Source: Deltaproteobacteria bacterium (GTDB lineage: Bacteria; Desulfobacterota; Binatia; UBA9968; JAJDTQ01). From it: a stretch of 48,669 nucleotides of DNA. Location: NCBI GenBank assembly GCA_028818755.1, contig JAPPNF010000074.1, forward strand, positions 1-48,669, given 5' to 3'. Under the pieces are notes generated by a model. That model was not told the origin of the DNA and searched no databases. It was given only the letters and a program-made list of their open reading frames with translations. This document shows positions 7,471-14,451 of the stretch, piece after piece; position 1 is the stretch's first letter, and every line of letters begins with the position of its first letter. The position numbers were made by a program, and so were the translations under genes.

Positions 7471-8436
7471 ATGCTGGCAAGCCCCATCAGAGGAATCATT
7501 GGAGCGGCGCTGACGCCGTTCACCGACGACGGCAAGGTGGACTATGACGCGCTTGCGCGGGAGCTCGAATTTCTCGTAGCGGATTGCGACGCCATTTCCG
7601 TGGTCGCCGTCGAGGCCTCCGAGTACACGGTCCTGTCCCTCCAGGAACGCAAGGAGGTCATGCGCCGCGCCACCGAGGTCGTCAACAAGCGCGTTCCGGT
7701 CATCCTCGGGGCATCGAGCCATTCCATCGAGACGATTCTGGACTTGGCGGACCATGCCGCCGCGGTGGGCGGCGATCTCATCCAGGTGCTGATGCCCATC
7801 CGTCCGTGGGGCGGCCAGCCCACCATCGCCGACCTGGTGCAGTTCTTCACCGAGGTGGCGTCGGCCAGCCCGTTGCCCATCGTCGCGTACCACAACCCCG
7901 GCCCCGGTGCCGACCCGCCGCTGGACGCGTTCGTACGGTTGAGCGAGCTGGAAAAGGTCGACTACTTCAAGGAGAGTTCGCGCGACATCACCAAGATCAC
8001 GCGCCTCATCGAGCAGGTCCACCTGGCCGGCAAGGCCAACTACTTCACCACCATGCAGCCGTTGCTGACGACCCTGATGATGGGGGGCGCCGGCGCCACC
8101 ATGCCGCCGCCGGGAACGCGCATCGGCGCCAGGGTGGTGCGCGCGTTCCGGGAAGGCGACATCGACAGGGCGCGCTACTGGCAGCGCTGTTTCACCCTGT
8201 TCCCGGGGAAGTGGGGCGCCTACGGGTTGCCGCCGATCATGAAATCGGCCCTCAAGCACTTCGGCGTCGACATCGGCGATCCCGCCCGGCCGTACTCGCC
8301 GGTGAGCCCCCGAGACCACGCCCAGATCGGACAATTCCTGACCCAGATCGGCATCCTGGGGGACGGCGAGCCCGACGAGGCGGCATTCGACCAAGCCGCC
8401 GTCCAGCTTGCCCAGGACGATACCTTCCTCCGGTAG
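7471..8436 (+). CDS. Dihydrodipicolinate synthase family protein (DapA-like aldolase/lyase)
   Basis: A 321-residue (beta/alpha)8 class I aldolase of the DapA/NAL superfamily. The Schiff-base lysine is Lys167 in 'DYFKESS', and Tyr140 in 'IVAYHNPG' is the usual proton-relay tyrosine. The GTTGE loop of true DapA is replaced by 'VEASEY', so this is probably not lysine biosynthesis but a catabolic aldolase, dehydratase or decarboxylase on a 2-keto acid. Its place at the end of the amidohydrolase/TenA/cyclase set supports a degradative role, with the lyase releasing pyruvate or a similar product. Confidence 0.9.
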   Translation: MLASPIRGIIGAALTPFTDDGKVDYDALARELEFLVADCDAISVVAVEASEYTVLSLQERKEVMRRATEVVNKRVPVILGASSHSIETILDLADHAAAVGGDLIQVLMPIRPWGGQPTIADLVQFFTEVASASPLPIVAYHNPGPGADPPLDAFVRLSELEKVDYFKESSRDITKITRLIEQVHLAGKANYFTTMQPLLTTLMMGGAGATMPPPGTRIGARVVRAFREGDIDRARYWQRCFTLFPGKWGAYGLPPIMKSALKHFGVDIGDPARPYSPVSPRDHAQIGQFLTQIGILGDGEPDEAAFDQAAVQLAQDDTFLR

Positions 8437-8444
8437 ATGATCCC

Positions 8445-8651
8445 ATGTCCGGCGGACTCTTCACGTGGATCGCGGAGCAGATCAAGGCGTGCTCCGATTT
8501 TCTGGTGTTGCTGTTGATCCGCGGCACCTCGCGGTTCGAATCGGAACTGACCGACGAGGGACGGCAAGAGCAGCGCATGTGGCGGGACCGGCGCATGCGT
8601 AGCCTGAAAGGCCTCGCCCTGCGCGCCAGACGGCGGCAGCAGACCTCCTGA
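8445..8651 (+). CDS. Small 68-residue protein, unknown
   Basis: I do not recognise this gene. It starts 8 nt after the DapA-like stop and ends 30 nt before the sulfide oxidoreductase gene. Codon use is like that of its neighbours, with high GC in third positions. The product has an amphipathic start 'MSGGLFTWIAEQIKAC', a short hydrophobic run 'FLVLLLI', an acidic middle and a very basic end ('RRMRSLKGLALRARRRQQ'). This could be a membrane-surface peptide. It may be a partner of the following flavoprotein or simply fill the operon. Coding status rests on codon use and spacing only. Confidence 0.6.
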   Translation: MSGGLFTWIAEQIKACSDFLVLLLIRGTSRFESELTDEGRQEQRMWRDRRMRSLKGLALRARRRQQTS

Positions 8652-8681
8652 CGGTACGCGGCTCTCCACACGGAATCAGGG

Positions 8682-9677
8682 ATGCACTACCACAACGGAC
8701 GCAAGCAGATCGTGGTGCTGGGCGGCGGCAGCGGCGGGGTCGTCGCCGCCACCAAGCTCGGTCGTGCCTTGGGCGCGGACCACGACATCATCCTCATCGA
8801 CCGCCGCGCCGACCACGTCTACATGCCGGCGTTCCTGTTCGTGATGGTGGGGCAGAGGCGTCCGGAGGACATCACGCGAAAGCTCAAGCGCCTGGAAAAA
8901 CGCAACATCCGGGTGCTTCAGGCGGAGATCCTGGGGATCGATCCCGGGCGCCGGCAGGTCGTCCTGGAAAGCACCGCCATCCCCTACGACTATCTCATCG
9001 TGTCCCTGGGACTGGAGGTGAGGCCCGACCTGTTGCCCGGCTTCAGCGAGGGGGCGCAGCACTCGTGGGAAATGGATGCGGCCGTGCGTCTCAGAAGCAC
9101 CCTTGACAGTTTCCGCGAGGGGCGCGTGCTGGTCGGAATACCACAGGGCCCTTACCGTTGTCCGCCCGCTCCCTATGAGGCCCAGTGGATGCTGGACAGC
9201 TACTTCAAGGAACGCAATACCCGCGATCTGATAGACCTCCAGTACTTCACCAGGGAGCCCGAGCCCGCCGGCGAGGAGCACATGCCGTCGGTGTGGATGG
9301 ACGACCAGAGCAGGAAGCGCAACGTCACCATCCACTACGATTTCGTCGCCCACTCCATCGATGCCGAGAGAAAACGCGTCAAGGGGCTCTATGGCTACGA
9401 ATTGTCCTACGACCTGCTGCTGATGGTGCCCCCGCACCGCCCCTCCAGAGTGCTCTACGACTGCGGGCTGGCGGAGCGGGAGACCGGCATCCAGGTGGAC
9501 TACGACACCCTGGAGACCAAGTGGGACAACGTCTACGCCATCGGCGACTGCGCCGACATGCCGGCCTCCAAGGCCGGCGGCGTGGCGCACCAGGAGGCCG
9601 ACGTGGTGGCGGACAACCTGGTAGCGGAGATCACCGGGGAAGGGGAGTTGTCCACCCTGCACCTGCACACCATATGA
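8682..9677 (+). CDS. Sulfide:quinone oxidoreductase / flavocytochrome c-type FAD protein (possible selenoprotein, continues to 9839)
   Basis: A FAD-dependent oxidoreductase of the SQR/FccB family. The dinucleotide-binding fold is 'IVVLGGGSGGVVAA' (residues 10-23), the redox cysteine is Cys160 in 'PYRCPPAPYE' as in FccB/SQR, and the second FAD contact is 'NVYAIGDCADMP'. It would oxidise sulfide to a persulfide and pass electrons to quinone or cytochrome. The conventional product stops after 331 residues and lacks the second redox cysteine and the C-terminal membrane helix of the family. Both appear in frame beyond the TGA at 9675-9677: codon 332 is TGA, followed by 53 sense codons to a TGA at 9837-9839. 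Cys160 to codon 332 is 172 residues, close to the Cys161-Cys337 spacing I recall for FccB. Readthrough would leave only 21 nt to the next gene. Confidence 0.88.
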   Translation: MHYHNGRKQIVVLGGGSGGVVAATKLGRALGADHDIILIDRRADHVYMPAFLFVMVGQRRPEDITRKLKRLEKRNIRVLQAEILGIDPGRRQVVLESTAIPYDYLIVSLGLEVRPDLLPGFSEGAQHSWEMDAAVRLRSTLDSFREGRVLVGIPQGPYRCPPAPYEAQWMLDSYFKERNTRDLIDLQYFTREPEPAGEEHMPSVWMDDQSRKRNVTIHYDFVAHSIDAERKRVKGLYGYELSYDLLLMVPPHRPSRVLYDCGLAERETGIQVDYDTLETKWDNVYAIGDCADMPASKAGGVAHQEADVVADNLVAEITGEGELSTLHLHTI

Positions 9678-9706
9678 CTGCTCTCCTGCGGCGCGGGACG
9701 CGCCGC
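9675..9706 (+). promoter_or_regulatory. Candidate selenocysteine TGA and bacterial SECIS-like hairpin
   Basis: In-frame TGA (9675-9677), then CTGCTCTCCT, then a perfect 8-bp stem GCGGCGCG / CGCGCCGC (9688-9695 and 9699-9706) with a GGA triloop (9696-9698). The apical loop begins 18 nt after the TGA. Bacterial SECIS rules as I know them ask for a loop about 16-37 nt downstream, an upper stem of at least 4 bp and a G in the first two loop bases; all are met. GC-rich DNA makes such stems common by chance, so the structure alone is weak evidence. It gains weight from the protein context. Confidence 0.55.
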
Positions 9707-9839
9707 CGCCAACCGCACCACGTACCCCCAGGGATGGCCGCCCTTCGGCGCCACCGACTCACGATCCTGGGGCCCGTCCCGCATGATCTACTGGAGCAAG
9801 GTCCTGTTCGAAAAATGGTGGCTCTGGCGGTATTTCTGA
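9678..9839 (+). other. In-frame C-terminal continuation of the sulfide oxidoreductase
   Basis: Fifty-three sense codons plus TGA in the same frame as the gene above. The translation starts 'LLSCGAGRAAANRTTYPQGW' and ends 'RMIYWSKVLFEKWWLWRYF'. The aromatic, amphipathic end is typical of SQR-type flavoproteins, which use it to bind the membrane surface. Without it the gap to the next gene would be 183 nt in an otherwise tightly packed operon. It is either translated through selenocysteine insertion or is the remnant of a gene inactivated by a Cys-to-stop change. Confidence 0.7.
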
Positions 9840-9860
9840 CACTACCCCGACGAGACGGCC

Positions 9861-10916
9861 ATGATCCTGCGCGAACTGAACGGCGAGAGCTGCAAGACCT
9901 ATCTTATAGGGGATGAGGGCAGGGGACGCGCCGTCCTGGTGGACCCCCTCCACGCCCACGTAGACCGCTATCTCGCGGTGCTTGCCTACCACCGTCTCGA
10001 GCTGGACCTGGTCATCGACACGCACACTCATGCCGATCATCTCAGCGGAGGCCCGCAACTGCGGTTCCTGGTCGGATCGCGGTTCGCCATGCAGAAATGG
10101 GCGCCGAGCCCGGCCGTGGACGTCCATCTGGAAGAAGGCGAAGAGGTTCCGGTGGGCGACCTGGCGCTGCGCGTCCTGCATACTCCCGGACATACCCCGG
10201 ACGGCATGAGTCTCGTGGTGGAAGGCAACGTGCTCACCGGCGACACCCTGTTCATCGGCGGCTCCGGCCGCACCGACTTCGCAGGAGGAGACGCCGGAGC
10301 GCAGTTCGATGCCGTGACCCGGAAACTCTTCACGCTGCCGGACGAGACCATCGTGCGCCCGGGCCACGATTACCGCGGCAACACCACCTCCACCATCGGG
10401 CAGGAAAAGCGCACCAATCCGCGGCTTGCGAACCGCACTCGCGAGGAATACATCGACCTCATGAACAACCTCGGGCTCTCACCGCCCCAGAACATCCAGG
10501 AAGTCCTCCAGCCCAACCAGTCCGCCCTCGGCACCGGTGAAATCAGCTTCCCGGACTGGAGCGAGCTCAAGAAGGTCCGGGAAATCGACGTCCAGGGGCT
10601 CCATCGAATGCTGGCGGCGGATGAACGGCCTCTGCTTGTGGACGTGCGCGAGCCCGCGGAGTACACGGGCGAACTCGGCCACCTGTCCGGCAGCGTGCTC
10701 ATCCCGCTACGAGAGCTGGTGAACCGCCTGGAGGAGATCCAGGAGCACAAGAGCGGCCCCGTGGTGACCGTCTGCCGGGCCGGAATGCGCAGCGCCACCG
10801 CCGCCGCCATCCTGAGCCGCTCCGGCTTCGCCGAAGTCTCCAACCTGGCCGGCGGCCTGCTGGCATGGAACGACGCCGAACTGCCCGTGGAACGCGAGGC
10901 AGATCCCGCCGCATGA
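9861..10916 (+). CDS. MBL-fold persulfide dioxygenase-like / rhodanese fusion
   Basis: A 351-residue protein. Residues 1-230 or so are a glyoxalase II/ETHE1-type metallo-beta-lactamase domain with 'THTHADH' (54-60), 'HTPGHTPDG' and 'GDTLFIGGSGRTDF'. Residues 245-345 are a rhodanese domain with active-site Cys305 in 'VVTVCRAGMRS'. Persulfide dioxygenases oxidise glutathione or other persulfides to sulfite with O2 and mononuclear iron; fused rhodanese domains supply or process the persulfide (PRF/CstB-type architecture). Its position directly after a sulfide oxidoreductase makes a sulfide detoxification/oxidation pathway likely: the flavoprotein generates persulfide, and this enzyme oxidises it. 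Confidence 0.9.
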   Translation: MILRELNGESCKTYLIGDEGRGRAVLVDPLHAHVDRYLAVLAYHRLELDLVIDTHTHADHLSGGPQLRFLVGSRFAMQKWAPSPAVDVHLEEGEEVPVGDLALRVLHTPGHTPDGMSLVVEGNVLTGDTLFIGGSGRTDFAGGDAGAQFDAVTRKLFTLPDETIVRPGHDYRGNTTSTIGQEKRTNPRLANRTREEYIDLMNNLGLSPPQNIQEVLQPNQSALGTGEISFPDWSELKKVREIDVQGLHRMLAADERPLLVDVREPAEYTGELGHLSGSVLIPLRELVNRLEEIQEHKSGPVVTVCRAGMRSATAAAILSRSGFAEVSNLAGGLLAWNDAELPVEREADPAA

Positions 10917-10956
10917 AAACAGGTTCCAGCCAAACTCCCCCAAACTCACGCCGGTC

Positions 10957-11301
10957 ATGTCAACCAAACCAAAACGCCCGCGCCGCTATCCCGAATGGGA
11001 GAACACGTGCAACTACTGCCTGTACCTTCAACCCGTTCCGAACGGCACGGGTTCGGGCAACTGCACCTACCACCGCCAGTGGATCTCGCGATCCGCTTTC
11101 AGCACCTGCAGCGACATGAGCGCCCAGCGGCTGGAAGAGGGGATCTACACCCTCACCACCAGCGCCTACGGGGCCTGGACCTACCAGCGCCGCAAGCAAC
11201 CCATCCGGCCGCGGCTCTTCCTCGTCCCCGCCCGCCCACCGGCCGACACCGACACCCGAACTACCGAAAACCCGCCCCGCACCAAAAAACGAATGACCTG
11301 A
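10957..11301 (+). CDS. Small four-cysteine protein, unknown
   Basis: A 114-residue protein not assigned to a family with confidence. The first half carries 'NTCNYCLYLQP', then 'SGNCTYHRQW', then 'FSTCSDMS': a CxxC pair plus two more cysteines, the spacing of a small iron-sulfur or zinc site (high-potential or rubredoxin-like in appearance only). The second half is basic and proline/threonine-rich, without visible fold. It begins 40 nt after the rhodanese fusion and is the last gene of the run. It could be an electron carrier or metal protein for the sulfide module. No strong ribosome site is seen. Confidence 0.6.
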   Translation: MSTKPKRPRRYPEWENTCNYCLYLQPVPNGTGSGNCTYHRQWISRSAFSTCSDMSAQRLEEGIYTLTTSAYGAWTYQRRKQPIRPRLFLVPARPPADTDTRTTENPPRTKKRMT

Positions 11302-11410
11302 CCTCACCCGACACCGACCGACCCCCCGGTCCACGGTGCCAGTTCCGACACAGCTAACTTAATCCGTCTACACAATCCGAGAGGACAGCAGACCCCGGCC
11401 TCAAGCACCC

Positions 11411-11468
11411 ATATTATGTCAGCTTTCGCATTGACCTCTAAAGGTCAATGCGAAAGTTGACATAATAT
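11411..11468. repeat. 58-nt AT-rich palindrome
   Basis: Two 27-nt arms (11411-11437 and 11442-11468) around a CTAA loop, perfect except for one G/T position. The arm begins ATATTATGTCAGCTTTCGCA. The composition is unlike the surrounding GC-rich DNA. It may be a minimal mobile palindrome (MITE-like) or two abutting insertion-sequence ends. As RNA it would be a very stable hairpin between the converging transcripts. Confidence 0.75.
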
Positions 11469-11570
11469 ACCTTATCGGACGCTAATGATGGCTTAGGGAT
11501 TCCGGCCAGTCATGCTCCGCACGACCCGCCAGGATTCTTCCGGCTCAATCAGTTCTCTGGTCAGGGATTC

Positions 11571-11590
11571 GAGGGCGCGAGTACGCCCTC
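11571..11590 (-). terminator. Possible hairpin terminator downstream of the TPR gene
   Basis: GAGGGCG-CGAGTA-CGCCCTC forms a 7-bp stem 17 nt beyond the TPR stop codon. There is no clear T-run on either strand, so function as an intrinsic terminator is uncertain. Confidence 0.3.
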
Positions 11591-11606
11591 ATGTGATTGC
11601 GACGTG

Positions 11607-12302
11607 TTACTGCGTCGCCTGTTCAGGCGATTTTCCCGTTTTGGCTTCCAACCGCTGTACACGCAACGCGATCTCGATAGTCTCGCCCTCGGGAAATTCC
11701 TTTAGGTATGCCTTGTAACCGTCCACCGCTTCTTGCGTCTTGCCGAGCGTGGTATTGCAGCGGGCCTTGCCCAACATGGCTTCTTCCCGCATGGGCCCCT
11801 TTTGTTCCAGCGCCCGACTCAAGGTCCTTATAGCCTCTTCGCACGAGCCCTTCATTTCCTGCGCCAGACCGAGGGTGACGAGCGCAACCTGGTCCAGGAA
11901 ACCGTCCTGACCCGCGGCAGCGTCGCTCCCAAGCGTCTCCACGGCGTTGGCCGGCTGATCCAGCGCGATATAGCTGTTGGCGATATAGAGGTTCGCGATC
12001 GCGTCGTACGGCGCTTCACCCCGCCCCTTGAGGTTACGGAAGGTTTCCAGAGCGGCTTCGTAACTGCCTTCCCGGTATTCCCCGAGTGCCTTGTTGTATT
12101 CCTGGAACGCCAGATCCCGTTGGTAGCCGCGGTAGTACTGCCAGCCCATGACAACCACCGCGACCGCAACCACCGTCACGCCCACGCCGATCAACTGCGT
12201 CCTGTACGCCTTGAACCATTCCAGCAACTGACCGGTCAACACCATGAACCGGTCGGGTTGACGGATATCCTTTCTCAGAATGCGTTTTCTCGGCGCGGCC
12301 AT
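11607..12302 (-). CDS. Membrane-anchored tetratricopeptide repeat protein (YfgM-like)
   Basis: A 231-residue protein with a basic cytoplasmic start ('MAAPRKRILRKD'), one membrane helix at about 36-53 ('LIGVGVTVVAVAVVVMGW') and a periplasmic domain of TPR-like helices ('AFQEYNKALGEYREGSYEAALETF' type pairs, broken here). The architecture resembles YfgM/TPR_21 proteins, which assist envelope protein folding with the Sec machinery. It lies just downstream of the DUF151 gene on the same strand and is probably in the miaB operon. The sequence supports TPR plus anchor; the specific role is inferred. Confidence 0.8.
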   Translation of the reverse strand: MAAPRKRILRKDIRQPDRFMVLTGQLLEWFKAYRTQLIGVGVTVVAVAVVVMGWQYYRGYQRDLAFQEYNKALGEYREGSYEAALETFRNLKGRGEAPYDAIANLYIANSYIALDQPANAVETLGSDAAAGQDGFLDQVALVTLGLAQEMKGSCEEAIRTLSRALEQKGPMREEAMLGKARCNTTLGKTQEAVDGYKAYLKEFPEGETIEIALRVQRLEAKTGKSPEQATQ

Positions 12303-12326
12303 AGGAGCGAAATCTCCTGATGCTTC

Positions 12327-12842
12327 TTACATCTTGTACTTGAAGTCGTCGGGGGACATCTTGTCCAGGATCTCGCCCCATTTCTCCTTGGAGACGTTGG
12401 CAAAATCCGGGTCTTTCCCCTCTTCCGTCTGTTGCAGCACGCTGGACTGCTCCAGCACCTCCTTGGCCACGTAGATGGGGGTCTTGCTGCGCAGCGCCAT
12501 GGCGATGGCGTCGCTCGGACGCGAATCCATGGCCACCTCGCGGTCACCCACGGTCAGCGTGATCACCGCGTAGTAAGTGTTTTCCTTGAGCTCCGTGATG
12601 GCCACCCTCTTGACCGTGCCGCCCAGTTCGGAAAGCACGTTCTTGAAGAGGTCGTGGGTCATGGGGCGCGCCATCTTGATCCCTTCGATCTCCGTGGCCA
12701 TGGCCGTGGCCTCCAGTAGCCCGATCCAGATGGGGAGCTGCAGCTTGTTCTCGGAGTCCTTGAGGACCACGATAGGCGTCCGGGTGACCTGGTCGAGCGT
12801 CAACCCTGCCACGGTCATTTCAATAGCGTCAGGACCCTTCAT
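12327..12842 (-). CDS. Bifunctional nuclease family protein (DUF151)
   Basis: A 171-residue DUF151/BFN domain protein. Family marks include 'TPIVVLKDSENKLQLPIWIG' near residue 22, 'EATAMATEIEG', 'MTHDLFKNVL' and 'VAMDSRPSDAIAMALR' (DSRPSDAIALA-type motif), followed by a short acidic tail. Related proteins have been reported with nuclease activity, and in bacteria the gene is often next to miaB. Its ATG overlaps the miaB TGA (ATGA), and GGGAGG lies upstream inside miaB, so translation is coupled. A longer reading frame upstream is only the miaB shadow. Confidence 0.92.
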   Translation of the reverse strand: MKGPDAIEMTVAGLTLDQVTRTPIVVLKDSENKLQLPIWIGLLEATAMATEIEGIKMARPMTHDLFKNVLSELGGTVKRVAITELKENTYYAVITLTVGDREVAMDSRPSDAIAMALRSKTPIYVAKEVLEQSSVLQQTEEGKDPDFANVSKEKWGEILDKMSPDDFKYKM

Positions 12843-14173
12843 TGCATGACCTCCCTTGCGATGGCCTCGCCGACCAGTGAATTGGGCGTCGCGCCAACCA
12901 CGCGTACCCGCGCCATTTCCGCGGGCACGGTGGCGTCGTTGGGGGTGAAATTGACGATCCGGTTGGTTCGGGTCCGGCCCATGAGCTGATCCCTGCCCAG
13001 CCTCGACGGTCCTTCCACCAGGATCTCCTGTTCCGTGTCCACCAGCCCCCGGTTCTTCCGGAGGGATATGCTCTTCTGCAACTCCTGCAGCCGCCGGCAA
13101 CGTTCCCCCTTGACCTCGTCGGGGATGTCGTCTTCATAGACCTTTGCAGCCACAGTGCGCGGGCGCGGCGAATAGGTAAAGGTGAACATGTCGTCGTACT
13201 CGATCTCGCGGACGGCGGATAACGTCTCCTCGAACTCCGCCTCGGTTTCGCCCGGGAACCCCACGATCATGTCCGTCGTGATTGCGACGTCGGGGCGGCG
13301 TTCGCGGAGCGAGCGGATGCGCTCCATGTATTCGCCCAGCCCATAGCCGCGGCGCATGCGCGCCAGCACGGCATCGGATCCGGATTGAAGCGGCAGATGG
13401 AGGTGCTCGCAGAGGTTGTCTAGGCGCACGAAGGCGTCCACCAACTCCGGCGAAAGGTCCTGGGGATGAGAGGTGGTGAAGCGGATGCGCTGGATGCCGG
13501 GGACCTCGTTGATCCGTTCCAGCAACCCCGGAAACGACCTCTCCCCTTCCACCGTTCGGCCGTAGGAGTTGACGTTCTGGCCCAGCAGCATCACCTCCTT
13601 GATGCCGCGCCGCACCAGCGCCTCCACGTCCCGCACGATGTTGTCGCTGGGGCGGCTCACCTCGCGCCCGCGCACCCGCGGGACGATACAGAAGCTGCAG
13701 ACCTTGTCGCAGCCCTGCATGATGGTGACGTAGGCCTTGGCGCCCTCCGTCTCGGGAAGCCCCGACGGATCCTCGAGATAGAACGGGTCGCGGTAGAAGG
13801 CCGTTTCCACCGAGCGCCGGGCCGCCTCCCGGGCCTCCTCTACCATCTGGGGCAGCTTGTGCATGTTGTGGGTGCCGAACACCAGATCCAGATGCGGCGC
13901 TCGCCGGAGGAGCTTCTCCCCTTCCTGCTGGGCCACGCACCCGCCCACGCCGAGGATGACGCCCTTCTCTTCCTTGAGCTGACGCCACCTGCCAAGCGCG
14001 CTGTAGACCTTCTGCTCCGCCTTGTCCCGCACGCTGCAGGTATTCAGGATGATGAGATCCGCGTCGTCCGCGCGGTCCGTGGGCTCATAGTCCGCGGACC
14101 CCATGAGCTGCACGATCCGGGCGGAGTCGAGCTGGTTCATCTGGCAGCCCCAGGTTTGCACGTAGAGTTTCAT
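12839..14173 (-). CDS. miaB: tRNA-2-methylthio-N6-dimethylallyladenosine synthase MiaB
   Basis: A 444-residue radical-SAM methylthiotransferase that adds the 2-methylthio group to i6A37 of tRNAs reading UNN codons. Domain order is UPF0004 with auxiliary cluster cysteines Cys10 ('TWGCQMNQ'), Cys46 ('NTCSVR') and Cys79 ('GGCVAQ'); radical SAM with Cys155, Cys159 and Cys162 ('GCDKVCSFC'); and a C-terminal TRAM domain from about residue 378. The length and all six cysteines fit MiaB rather than RimO or MtaB. It is first in a three-gene minus-strand operon with DUF151 and the TPR protein. Confidence 0.97.
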   Translation of the reverse strand: MKLYVQTWGCQMNQLDSARIVQLMGSADYEPTDRADDADLIILNTCSVRDKAEQKVYSALGRWRQLKEEKGVILGVGGCVAQQEGEKLLRRAPHLDLVFGTHNMHKLPQMVEEAREAARRSVETAFYRDPFYLEDPSGLPETEGAKAYVTIMQGCDKVCSFCIVPRVRGREVSRPSDNIVRDVEALVRRGIKEVMLLGQNVNSYGRTVEGERSFPGLLERINEVPGIQRIRFTTSHPQDLSPELVDAFVRLDNLCEHLHLPLQSGSDAVLARMRRGYGLGEYMERIRSLRERRPDVAITTDMIVGFPGETEAEFEETLSAVREIEYDDMFTFTYSPRPRTVAAKVYEDDIPDEVKGERCRRLQELQKSISLRKNRGLVDTEQEILVEGPSRLGRDQLMGRTRTNRIVNFTPNDATVPAEMARVRVVGATPNSLVGEAIAREVMQ

Positions 14174-14353
14174 GGCGTCATCGGCTTGGCGAAACGATGG
14201 ATTTACCGCATGCGGCGGTTCCCCGCAACGTGAAGAAAGTATCTCACAGTTCGGGGGGTTTCGCCATCACCGGGTCTGTCTCACCCGTACATGGGCTTGA
14301 AGGAAGGTGCGGATCTTCGTTTGAAAGTTCCGACTTTTTATTACTCTTCTGAC

Positions 14354-14390
14354 GAAAAGTCTTGACTTTTCATCAGTTAGTGGACAAATA
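14354..14390 (+). promoter_or_regulatory. Possible promoter with overlapping 8-bp palindrome before the AAA ATPase gene
   Basis: GAAAAGTC-TT-GACTTTTC (14354-14371) is a perfect 8-bp inverted repeat. It overlaps a TTGACT -35-like hexamer (14362-14367), followed at 17 nt by CAAATA (14385-14390), a weak -10. The stretch is AT-rich compared with its surroundings. A dimeric repressor could bind here; no regulator gene is adjacent. Confidence 0.35.
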
Positions 14391-14451
14391 GTCGGTTGCC
14401 GGCCATGCCGCGCAAGCACTGGCCGCGGACCGGAAGAACACGGGATCACAC

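Larger units (their letters stand above)
11302..11606. other. Intergenic region between converging genes
   Basis: About 305 nt lie between the four-cysteine gene (+) and the TPR gene (-). The region holds the 58-nt palindrome at 11411-11468 and the small hairpin at 11571-11590. I find no convincing gene in the rest. It is less GC-rich than its surroundings around the palindrome. Confidence 0.6.

Noticed and set aside
7187..8394. Minus-strand frames under the cyclase and DapA-like genes
   Set aside because: The plus-strand genes have full catalytic motifs and ribosome sites; the minus frames show no family features.
9185..9916. 243-residue frame overlapping the sulfide oxidoreductase and its tail
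   Set aside because: It is out of frame with the SQR motifs and consists of Arg/Gly/Ala-rich shadow sequence. It does not explain the gap better than the in-frame continuation.
11512..11718. 68-residue plus-strand frame over the end of the TPR gene
   Set aside because: It overlaps the TPR coding sequence antisense, has no ribosome site and shows no recognisable product.
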